From an uncultured Cryptobacterium sp. (lineage in GTDB: Bacteria > Actinomycetota > Coriobacteriia > Coriobacteriales > Eggerthellaceae), in assembly GCA_900554685.1 (NCBI GenBank), contig USIG01000118.1, forward strand, positions 1 through 5,164: a stretch of DNA of 5,164 bases, given 5' to 3'. The notes under the pieces are model-generated. The model searched no databases. It worked only from the letters and a program-made list of their open reading frames with translations, and was not told the DNA's origin. Made by a program: the position numbers and the translations under genes. Of the stretch, positions 1 to 4,676 are shown in pieces; positions within the stretch are counted from its first letter, which is position 1, and the number at the start of each line of letters is the position of its first letter.

Positions 1-12
1 TTGAAAAATGTA

Positions 13-30
13 ACGTAGATTTCTCTACAC
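13..30 (-). other. Small GAAA-capped hairpin at the window edge
   Basis: Read on the minus strand, five Watson-Crick pairs (GUAGA with UCUAC, 24-28 with 15-19) close a GAAA tetraloop at 20-23. Two G-U wobble pairs extend the stem to 30/13. GNRA loops are common caps of stable RNA stems. It lies downstream of the terminator at 55-79, so it probably belongs to the leader of the next minus-strand gene or to an RNA beyond the left edge. Nothing else in 1-54 is recognisable. It could be chance. Confidence 0.25.
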
Positions 31-54
31 GGCCCTCAGAGGCAGACCTAAGAC

Positions 55-79
55 AAAAAGCGCCCAAAGAGCGCCTTTT
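55..79 (-). terminator. Intrinsic terminator of the HEAT-like gene
   Basis: On the minus strand AAAAGGCGC pairs with GCGCUUUUU through nine pairs, one of them a G-U wobble, around a 7-nt loop. The 3' arm runs straight into a five-U tract. The wobble pair would be an A-C mismatch on the plus strand, so the structure reads as a minus-strand terminator. It lies 67 bp past the stop codon of the upstream 200-residue gene and closes that transcript. Confidence 0.85.
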
Positions 80-146
80 CCCAGTTATAGTTTTTCAGTT
101 TTAACTTCTAGAAACTCTGCCTTGGCCCAAAATCCACAAAAGCCAA

Positions 147-749
147 TTAGGAGAGATTATCAATAATCTGCTGGCTTCGGCGCTGAAGAGCACCTTTACC
201 ATGCTGAGCATCAAAAGATACGCGCTCAATAAGGCCTTCCTTGACTTCAGGAGCAAGCTTACCAGTTGAAAATGTAATAAGAGAAGCAAGCATATCTTGA
301 TATTCATAATCGCCGTGATAGCACTGGATAGCCTCATCGAGTAAAGGCCATACTTTTTGTGAACGATTCTCTGTGGTCGCACCAAGAACGCATAAGAAAT
401 GAAAAGCAGAAAAGCGAACAAAGCCGTTTTCCTCATCGAAAAGCGCGGTTTCCGCTCCTGCAATACCCTTATCGCACGTGCGGGAGTCATAGGGAACCAA
501 TTCAGTTAAAACGTCAAGCGATTCCCAACGCGTTTGAGCTTCTGGACGATTGAGTGCATCGATAAAATCATTGGTATAGGGAACAAGCACTTCTGGATCT
601 AATTTCGCAACTTGAGCAAGCACAGATGAAGCATTCTGGCGATCGCGACGCGTTGATCCTGATAAGGCAAGAACCACTTCTTTGATAAGGTCTTTCGACT
701 GAAGAAGCTGCGCTGCAAGATCTTTTGCACTCTGTGTTTTCTCACTCAT
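147..749 (-). CDS. HEAT-like helical repeat protein, unknown function
   Basis: This encodes a 200-residue soluble protein with no signal peptide or membrane segment. I do not recognise a named family. It reads as a run of amphipathic helix pairs. The motif [basic]-x-x-[small]-x-x-x-[Leu]-x-x-[hydrophobic] recurs with Arg at residues 37, 74 and 112, and an equivalent position at 150 with Tyr. That is a 37-38 residue period typical of HEAT/ARM-type solenoids, giving about four units over residues 20-165 and a basic C-terminal tail. Such solenoids usually bind proteins, but a partner cannot be inferred. The start at 749 is chosen because GGAGG (756-760) sits 6 nt upstream. A longer reading from a TTG at 791 lacks such a site. 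The gene is probably monocistronic, with a TATAAT box upstream and a terminator at 55-79. It is well supported as a gene; the function is unknown. Confidence 0.88.
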   Translation of the reverse strand: MSEKTQSAKDLAAQLLQSKDLIKEVVLALSGSTRRDRQNASSVLAQVAKLDPEVLVPYTNDFIDALNRPEAQTRWESLDVLTELVPYDSRTCDKGIAGAETALFDEENGFVRFSAFHFLCVLGATTENRSQKVWPLLDEAIQCYHGDYEYQDMLASLITFSTGKLAPEVKEGLIERVSFDAQHGKGALQRRSQQIIDNLS

Positions 750-764
750 ACGTATCCTCCATTC

Positions 765-802
765 GGCATTCCTTGTTTTCTTCTTTATCAAAAGGGAATG
801 CC
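765..802 (-). promoter_or_regulatory. Leader stem-loop next to the RBS of the HEAT-like gene
   Basis: A perfect 8-bp inverted repeat, GGCATTCC (765-772) and GGAATGCC (795-802), encloses a 22-nt loop that can pair further (CUUUU with AAAACAAG, one bulged C). It lies inside the predicted 5' leader and ends 4 nt before the GGAGG ribosome-binding site at 756-760. It could affect ribosome access or mRNA stability, or act as a DNA operator downstream of the promoter. The structure is visible; the function is inferred. Confidence 0.45.
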
Positions 803-834
803 AAGTTTATGCTTGTCTGCTCTTTATCTCTCTA

Positions 835-840
835 ATTATA
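835..840 (-). promoter_or_regulatory. Likely -10 box (TATAAT) for the HEAT-like gene
   Basis: The minus strand reads TATAAT exactly, inside the leader of the HEAT-like gene and downstream of the lysR terminator hairpin. Transcription would start near 828, giving a leader of about 79 nt. The -35 region is weak: TTAAGT at 856-861 with a 15-bp spacer, or poorer hexamers at 16-17 bp. The promoter may therefore be modest or need an activator. Confidence 0.5.
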
Positions 841-882
841 ATCGTATCGCGAAAAACTTAAGGAGGATATCGGTATCCGAAA

Positions 883-904
883 ATACCCTTTCGACAAAGG
901 GTAT
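883..904 (-). terminator. Probable terminator after the LysR regulator gene
   Basis: A perfect 9-bp stem (ATACCCTTT at 883-891, AAAGGGTAT at 896-904) with a 4-nt loop lies 45 bp past the lysR stop codon. On the minus strand the 3' arm runs into UUUU then C (883-880). The short U-tract and A/U-rich stem suggest moderate strength. A second small hairpin (865-878, GGATA/TATCC with a 4-nt loop) follows directly and might assist. The plus strand has no U-tract. Confidence 0.55.
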
Positions 905-948
905 CAAAAAACTTTCACCGCTTTACTAACCTTAAAAATACCCATGCC

Positions 949-1824
949 TTAGTCTTGGCACTTTTCGGCAAAGTAATCGATTAAGAACTGCTTTAGCGCA
1001 TCTACTTTTGGTGAAGTAGGCGCATTTTCCGGCACTCGTAAATACAGATAACGTGTGCGGTTTACATCGCTTAAGGGAACATATACCAAATCATCTCTGC
1101 TATCGGTTGCCCAGGTAACCACCGGCGCAAGAGTAATACCAACCCCACGTGCCACCATTTCCTGTATTTGGATATATGACTGGTTTTCCATATACAGATT
1201 CGGACTAAATCCTGCTTCCTGGAACATGCTGTCAACGATGTTGCGAAGCGATCCAACAGGATTGACGATAAATGATTCATTTGCCATATCTGCCAATGCT
1301 ACCGATTTTTGTGAAGCATAAGGAGAATTTTTAGAAACCAAAAGAGCAATATGCTCTTTTCCTAAAAGCGTATATTCCCCGCCCTGGTGGTATTTAGGAG
1401 AAGCGAAAAAAATGAGATGAGGAATCTCTTCAGTGTACTCAGTTTTCTTTGAATCGCTTACTCGCAGCAGCACCTGCGGATGCATCTCTTTAAAGCGCAT
1501 AAGAATAGTTTCATTGTTTCCCATAGGAACAGGAGCATAGAGTGTAATGACGTGTTCTTTCTTTTTCTGATACAGCTCTACTTCCAATGAAACGCGATCA
1601 AGGGCATTGAGGGCAGTATTGGCACAACGCAAAGCAATTTTGCCTGCATCGTTAAGTACTAACGTTCTCCCTTTACGATCAAAAAGCTGGACACCTGTTT
1701 CTTCTTCGATCTGGCGAAGGGCGCGGGACAGGGAAGGTTGAGAGATATGAAGCTTATTTGCCGCTTCACTCATCGTTTTGGATTCTGCAATTGCCTTAAA
1801 GTAATACAACTGATGAAAATCCAT
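949..1824 (-). CDS. LysR-family transcriptional regulator
   Basis: This 291-residue protein has the standard LysR-type layout and length. An N-terminal winged helix-turn-helix spans residues 1-60, with the family core AANKLHISQPSLSRALRQIE at 21-40 followed by GVQLFDRKGRTLVLNDAGK at 44-62. A linker helix covers about 65-90, and a periplasmic-binding-like effector domain covers about 92-291 (the GVGITLAP segment is typical). Proteins of this family act in the cytoplasm as tetramers and bind a small-molecule co-inducer. The gene follows aroE on the same strand after 159 bp, so control of aroDE in response to shikimate, quinate or a related compound is the natural hypothesis. The ligand cannot be read from sequence. 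Start at 1824: a purine-rich AGGGGTGG (1831-1838) lies 6 nt upstream. Unlike many LysR genes it is not divergent from its presumed target. Confidence 0.93.
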   Translation of the reverse strand: MDFHQLYYFKAIAESKTMSEAANKLHISQPSLSRALRQIEEETGVQLFDRKGRTLVLNDAGKIALRCANTALNALDRVSLEVELYQKKKEHVITLYAPVPMGNNETILMRFKEMHPQVLLRVSDSKKTEYTEEIPHLIFFASPKYHQGGEYTLLGKEHIALLVSKNSPYASQKSVALADMANESFIVNPVGSLRNIVDSMFQEAGFSPNLYMENQSYIQIQEMVARGVGITLAPVVTWATDSRDDLVYVPLSDVNRTRYLYLRVPENAPTSPKVDALKQFLIDYFAEKCQD

Positions 1825-1885
1825 TACGCCCCACCCCTACTTTCACTAGAAAGATAACCTTGTATCCCCTTGGCATCTCTAGCTT

Positions 1886-1906
1886 GATCGCTTATTTTCA
1901 ATCGCT
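1886..1906. repeat. Direct repeat ATCGCT upstream of lysR
   Basis: ATCGCT occurs at 1887-1892 and 1901-1906, 14 bp apart, in the aroE-lysR spacer and about 65-80 bp upstream of the lysR start. On the minus strand a TTGAAA (1896-1901) lies within it and could serve as a -35 box, but I see no good -10 box at the right distance. It might be an autoregulatory site or chance. Confidence 0.2.
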
Positions 1907-1932
1907 GATACGTTTTACCAGATAGTAAGAAG

Positions 1933-1965
1933 GCATCCTGCAAGACTACACGTCCTGCAGGATGC
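1933..1965 (-). terminator. Strong stem-loop after aroE, weak U-tract
   Basis: GCATCCTGCA (1933-1942) and TGCAGGATGC (1956-1965) form a perfect 10-bp stem. In minus-strand RNA it extends by a G-U pair and GAC/GUC to 14 pairs with a 5-nt loop. It starts 18 bp beyond the aroE stop codon. What follows on the minus strand is only CUUCUUACUAUC, so it is a poor intrinsic terminator. It may be a partial terminator allowing some read-through into lysR, or a 3'-end stabiliser. The plus strand has no U-tract either. Confidence 0.45.
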
Positions 1966-1983
1966 GATAACTTAATATTGCGG

Positions 1984-2868
1984 TTATTCCTCAGGGAACA
2001 ACTCGTCCAAGATTTCCTGGGTAGGCATCTTTACGCCATACCAAATCTCTTCGCCAGATGCAGCCTGCTCGATCATCATACCGATACCGCCAATAATCTT
2101 GCAGCCCTTAGCTTCAGCATCCTTCAAGATCTGAGTCATACGAGGATGATAAACAGCATCTGCTACAACCATACCTTCTTTGATAAGCTCAGCAGGAACA
2201 GGAGTCTGGCCTGCGCTTTCGCCCATGCCTACTGGAGTTGCATTGATGAGAATATCGGATTCAGCAATAGCTTCTTTCATTTCTTCTTTATTCTCAAATG
2301 CATGGAGAATCATTTCAGCGCCAGTCTTTTCCTGAACCTTAGGAAGAAGCGTGGTTGAACGAGTATAAGAAGGACCACCTTCACGTGCGAAAACATGAAT
2401 CTTCTTAGCACCATCGAGAGCTGCCTGAACCAAGATTGCAGAACCAGCACCACCAGGACCAACAAGCGTAATGGTCTTGCCTTCGATTTCCTCGCCATGG
2501 TTACGGATGTTTTGCATCATGCCGGTACCATCGGTGTTATGACCAGTGATACGGCCATCGTCTTCCTTCTTAAGCACGTTGACAGCACCCATGAGCTCAG
2601 CGCTCTCTGACAAGCCATCAAGCAAAGGAATGATAGCCTGCTTGCAAGGCATGGTTACGTTGCTGCCGTCCCAGCCGTCCATGCGCTTCATAGCAGCAAT
2701 AATATCGGGCAGATCGTCCTGCTTTACATCAAATACGATGTAAATGGAGTCAACACCAAGCTTTTCAAATGCAAGGTTATGGGTTGCTGGTGACATCGAA
2801 TGACGAATTGGGCTGCCCAAAAGGCTGATGAGATGAGTGTGTCCGCTAATTTCAGTTTTCTGTGACAT
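1984..2868 (-). CDS. aroE: Shikimate/quinate dehydrogenase (AroE family)
   Basis: This cytoplasmic oxidoreductase of 294 residues interconverts 3-dehydroshikimate and shikimate; some relatives also use quinate. The substrate domain shows GSPIRHSMSP (18-27) with the carboxylate-binding Ser24 and Ser26, GSNVTMPCK (68-76) ending in catalytic Lys76, and HNTDG (110-114) with catalytic Asp113. The nucleotide-binding domain has the Gly-rich GPGGAGSA at 137-144. The C-terminal signature includes Tyr240, GGIGM (260-264) and Gln268. Overall it resembles the YdiB-like branch more than classical E. coli AroE, and the loop after the second strand of the nucleotide fold (VFAREGG, 159-165) lacks the usual Asn-Arg pair, so NADP versus NAD use is open. 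The start at 2868 is set by GGGAG 5 nt upstream. It lies 60 bp after aroD with no terminator between, so the two are probably cotranscribed. Confidence 0.95.
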   Translation of the reverse strand: MSQKTEISGHTHLISLLGSPIRHSMSPATHNLAFEKLGVDSIYIVFDVKQDDLPDIIAAMKRMDGWDGSNVTMPCKQAIIPLLDGLSESAELMGAVNVLKKEDDGRITGHNTDGTGMMQNIRNHGEEIEGKTITLVGPGGAGSAILVQAALDGAKKIHVFAREGGPSYTRSTTLLPKVQEKTGAEMILHAFENKEEMKEAIAESDILINATPVGMGESAGQTPVPAELIKEGMVVADAVYHPRMTQILKDAEAKGCKIIGGIGMMIEQAASGEEIWYGVKMPTQEILDELFPEE

Positions 2869-2890
2869 AGTATCTCCCTCTTTCTCCTTT

Positions 2891-2921
2891 TCCTTTACTT
2901 CCAGTCTAAATGCCTTTACTT
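2891..2921. repeat. 9-bp direct repeat in the aroD-aroE spacer
   Basis: CCTTTACTT occurs at 2892-2900 and 2913-2921, 21 bp apart (two helical turns). On the minus strand this reads AAGTAAAGG twice just before the purine-rich aroE ribosome-binding region. It may simply reflect purine-rich translation-initiation sequence. Confidence 0.3.
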
Positions 2922-2928
2922 ATAAACG

Positions 2929-3696
2929 TTATGCTAAAACCTCATGCAAATCATCCATGATGCGAATAGCTTGTTTTACCTGAACCTGACCAGGTGCAGA
3001 AGCCTTTTCAAGCGAGCAGAAGGTAATTGCAGAACCAAAGAGCTCACCTGCCAAACGCGTAATGCTACCTTCACGACCCATTGCCATCGTCAAAAGGGGT
3101 TTATCGCTATGGATACGTGACATTTCTTCTGTTGCAGCCAAAAGCTTTAGAGCATCTTTTGCTGTATTAGCCATTGTTGCAATTTTTGGAATATCGGCGC
3201 CCAGATCAGCCATATGGGTGAGAAGATTTACCATCCACTCAACAGATGGAGTTCCTGCAAAATTGTGATACGAAATTACCGTCTTCACATTATGCTCTTG
3301 AGCGCAAGCAACAAGCTCCAATACTGCTGCATCCCCGATCCAGGTTTCAATATCAACTAAATCGATTGCTTCTGCTTCGATAATTGCCTTATTAAGGGCA
3401 ACATACTCTTCAACAGGGATAGTTAACTGTCCTCCCTGGCTTGTAGAGCGGAAAGTGAATAGATAAGGATTGTTAGGAAGTGCCTTGCCAATTTCAATAG
3501 ACTGCTTGGCCATAGCCTGAGGGTCATGAACATCAGCAGCAAAGTCGCCACGCCACTCAAAGCATTCAACTCCAGCTTCGATGCCCTTCTTTATAAGTTC
3601 AATATTCTCATCAACATGAGCGCCCATAAGAGAAATAATGGTCTTAGGACGTCCTTCACCTAATTTGATTCCCTTGATGTCAATAGGTTGTGTCAT
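2929..3696 (-). CDS. aroD: Type I 3-dehydroquinate dehydratase
   Basis: This 255-residue enzyme dehydrates 3-dehydroquinate to 3-dehydroshikimate through a Schiff base (class I aldolase-like TIM barrel). Visible landmarks, with family roles in brackets, are FEWRGDF at 46-52 (Glu47, Arg49 bind substrate), FTFRS at 80-84 (Arg83), SYHNF at 142-146 (catalytic His144), DIPKIA at 168-173 (Schiff-base Lys171), ITRLAGELFGS at 212-222 (Arg214) and ASAPGQ at 232-237 (Ser233, Gln237). The length matches the family. Oddity: the triad Glu expected three residues before the second Gly of EGG is Gln87 (SQGG). Start at 3696 is chosen over an in-frame GTG at 3708, because the GTG lies inside the purine-rich SD region (AGGTGGGAGGG, 3710-3700). 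It is the first gene of the aroDE unit, behind an AT-rich promoter region. Biosynthetic and catabolic roles are both possible. Confidence 0.96.
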   Translation of the reverse strand: MTQPIDIKGIKLGEGRPKTIISLMGAHVDENIELIKKGIEAGVECFEWRGDFAADVHDPQAMAKQSIEIGKALPNNPYLFTFRSTSQGGQLTIPVEEYVALNKAIIEAEAIDLVDIETWIGDAAVLELVACAQEHNVKTVISYHNFAGTPSVEWMVNLLTHMADLGADIPKIATMANTAKDALKLLAATEEMSRIHSDKPLLTMAMGREGSITRLAGELFGSAITFCSLEKASAPGQVQVKQAIRIMDDLHEVLA

Positions 3697-3720
3697 AATC
3701 CCTCCCACCTTTTATTTATC

Positions 3721-3783
3721 AACTATTTGTATATTAAAACGTAATCAATTCACTTCTTATATTGTTTAAGTATTCGTATATTA
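3721..3783. repeat. 16-bp direct repeat upstream of aroD
   Basis: The segments 3721-3736 (AACTATTTGTATATTA) and 3768-3783 (AAGTATTCGTATATTA) agree at 14 of 16 positions. They are 47 bp apart, in the aroD upstream region. On the minus strand each begins TAATATAC. A pair of regulator half-sites is one reading; tandem -10-like sequences is another. The background is extremely AT-rich, which raises the chance rate. Confidence 0.45.
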
Positions 3784-3804
3784 CATTTTTGATATATATT
3801 TCAA
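3775..3804 (-). promoter_or_regulatory. Candidate aroDE promoter
   Basis: On the minus strand a TTGAAA (3799-3804) could be the -35 box. Possible -10 boxes are TAATAT (3778-3783, 15-bp spacer), AATATA (3777-3782, 16 bp) with an upstream TG, or TATACG (3775-3780, 18 bp). None is ideal, which would suit activator-dependent expression. Transcription would start around 3770, giving a leader of about 75 nt. The -35 box overlaps the palindrome at 3786-3807, so a bound regulator would interact directly with RNA polymerase. Confidence 0.35.
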
Positions 3805-3807
3805 AAA
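3786..3807. promoter_or_regulatory. 22-bp near-perfect palindrome, candidate operator
   Basis: The arms TTTTTGA and TCAAAAA flank an 8-bp A/T spacer; 20 of 22 positions are symmetric. It lies 90-111 bp upstream of the aroD start, just past the rplA terminator, and overlaps the candidate -35 box. It is a plausible site for the neighbouring LysR-type regulator, though the even length departs from the usual T-N11-A pattern. An AT-rich UP element is the alternative. Confidence 0.45.
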
Positions 3808-3823
3808 TTAAGGGGTTCTTATG

Positions 3824-3856
3824 CATAAAAAAAGGCATCCCATTCGGGATGCCTTT
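3824..3856 (-). terminator. Intrinsic terminator of the rplK-rplA operon
   Basis: AAAGGCATCCC pairs perfectly with GGGATGCCTTT over 11 bp (arms 3831-3841 and 3846-3856) around a 4-nt loop. On the minus strand it is followed by an unbroken seven-T run (3833-3827, partly in the stem). It starts 27 bp past the rplA stop codon and separates the ribosomal operon from the aroDE control region. The plus strand has only three T after the stem, so it works in one direction. Confidence 0.93.
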
Positions 3857-3868
3857 AAGTCAAATACG

Positions 3869-3880
3869 GTAAACGTTTAC
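3869..3880. repeat. 12-bp perfect palindrome after rplA
   Basis: GTAAACGTTTAC is a perfect palindrome 3 bp past the rplA stop codon and before the terminator. Its AAACGTTT centre looks like operator cores of LacI-family repressors such as the PurR box. About one perfect 12-bp palindrome is expected by chance in a window this size, so this is weak evidence. Confidence 0.25.
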
Positions 3881-3883
3881 GAT

Positions 3884-4585
3884 TTACTCAGCTGCTGTGT
3901 ACTCACGGTTAACAGAGCTGTCAACAGAAACGCCAGGGCCCATGGTGGAAGTAACCGTTACGGACTTCACATACTTACCCTTTGCTGCAGCAGGCTTCAT
4001 ACGAAGGATCTCGTCATAAACAGCACCATAGTTTTCAGCAAGCTGTTCAGCGGTGAAAGAGCACTTACCAAGAACAACATGGCAAATACCATAGCGGTCT
4101 GCGCGATATTCAACACGACCACCCTTGAGTTCTTTAACAGCCTTTGCAACATCAGGAGTTACCGTGCCAAGCTTTGGGTTAGGCATTAAACCACGAGGAC
4201 CCAAAACCTTACCAAGGCGACCAACCTTAGCCATCTGATCAGGAGTTGCAACGGTTGCATCAAAATCAAGCTTGCCTGCCTGGATGTCTGCTACCAAATC
4301 ATCGGAGCCTACGATATCAGCGCCAGCCTCTTCAGCGGCACGAGCAGCATCGCCTTCAGCAAAAACTGCTACACGAACGGTCTTACCAGAACCATTAGGA
4401 AGGCTTACGGTGCCACGAAGCTGCTGATCTGCCTGGCGAGTATCAATACCCAAGCGGAAGTGAGCTTCTACGGTTTCATCAAAGTTAGCAGGATGAATCT
4501 CTTTTACTAAAGCGAGAGCAGCAAGAGGAGAGTAATTCTTACCTGCTTCGATTTTGGCCTTAGCCTCATCATATTTTTTGGACAT
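3884..4585 (-). CDS. rplA: 50S ribosomal protein L1
   Basis: This 233-residue protein builds the L1 stalk of the large subunit by binding 23S rRNA, and helps release deacylated tRNA from the E site. It has the normal family length. Recognisable blocks are FRLGIDTRQADQQLRGTVSLP (43-63), the L1 signature GRLGKVLGPRGLMPNPKLGT (122-141), KGGRVEYRADRYGICHVVLG (154-173) and TSTMGPG (212-218). The start at 4585 has AAAGGA (4595-4600) upstream with 9-nt spacing; an in-frame GTG at 4633 would add 16 residues lying in a spacer hairpin and is rejected. It is the second gene of rplK-rplA and ends at a strong terminator, so rplJ-rplL do not follow. In many bacteria L1 represses its own operon by binding the mRNA; the spacer hairpin is a possible site here. 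Confidence 0.98.
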   Translation of the reverse strand: MSKKYDEAKAKIEAGKNYSPLAALALVKEIHPANFDETVEAHFRLGIDTRQADQQLRGTVSLPNGSGKTVRVAVFAEGDAARAAEEAGADIVGSDDLVADIQAGKLDFDATVATPDQMAKVGRLGKVLGPRGLMPNPKLGTVTPDVAKAVKELKGGRVEYRADRYGICHVVLGKCSFTAEQLAENYGAVYDEILRMKPAAAKGKYVKSVTVTSTMGPGVSVDSSVNREYTAAE

Positions 4586-4601
4586 AGTTACTATTCCTTT
4601 C

Positions 4602-4633
4602 GTGGTATGGCGAGCAACTTCTTGCTCTTCCAC
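4602..4633 (-). promoter_or_regulatory. Spacer hairpin upstream of rplA, possible L1 mRNA site
   Basis: On the minus strand GUGG (4633-4630) pairs with CCAC (4605-4602), and GAGCAA pairs with UUGCUC around a GAAG tetraloop. The two helices are joined by an asymmetric internal loop of 2 and 6 nt. It ends 1-2 nt before the rplA Shine-Dalgarno region. Known L1 binding sites on rRNA and mRNA are also two short helices joined by an asymmetric loop, so L1 feedback control is possible. The identity of the loop bases was not matched to a consensus. Confidence 0.4.
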
Positions 4634-4676
4634 ATGAAAAATTTCACAACAAAATAACTGGCGTCTTTAAAATGCT

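Noticed and set aside
1..54. Possible tRNA or other structured RNA at the left edge
   Set aside because: Only small hairpins are visible, with no cloverleaf or CCA end; too little sequence to call.
101..490. Minus-strand reading frame of 129 codons, very hydrophobic, overlapping the HEAT-like gene
   Set aside because: It is an out-of-frame reading of a well-supported gene, has no ribosome-binding site at its start, and its hydrophobicity follows from frame-shifted codons.
750..791. Longer HEAT-like protein from a TTG at 791
   Set aside because: The added codons run through the leader stem-loop and the GGAGG site that serves the ATG at 749.
861..868. Plus-strand AGGAGGAT resembling a ribosome-binding site
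   Set aside because: No start codon or open frame follows at a usable distance on the plus strand; it lies between two minus-strand genes.
1978..2358. Plus-strand frame of 126 codons opposite aroE
   Set aside because: It is antisense to a gene with full family motifs, and its translation has no recognisable domain.
1933..3856. Shared GCATCC/GGATGC core in the aroE and rplA hairpins as a dispersed repeat
   Set aside because: Only six bases per arm are shared and the loops and flanks differ; two G/C-rich stems can converge by chance.
3821..4189. Plus-strand frame of 122 codons opposite rplA
   Set aside because: It begins inside the terminator hairpin, has no ribosome-binding site, and lies antisense to L1.
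4586..4633. Longer rplA from a GTG at 4633
   Set aside because: The extra 16 residues are absent from the L1 family and fall in the spacer hairpin; the ATG at 4585 has a good ribosome-binding site.
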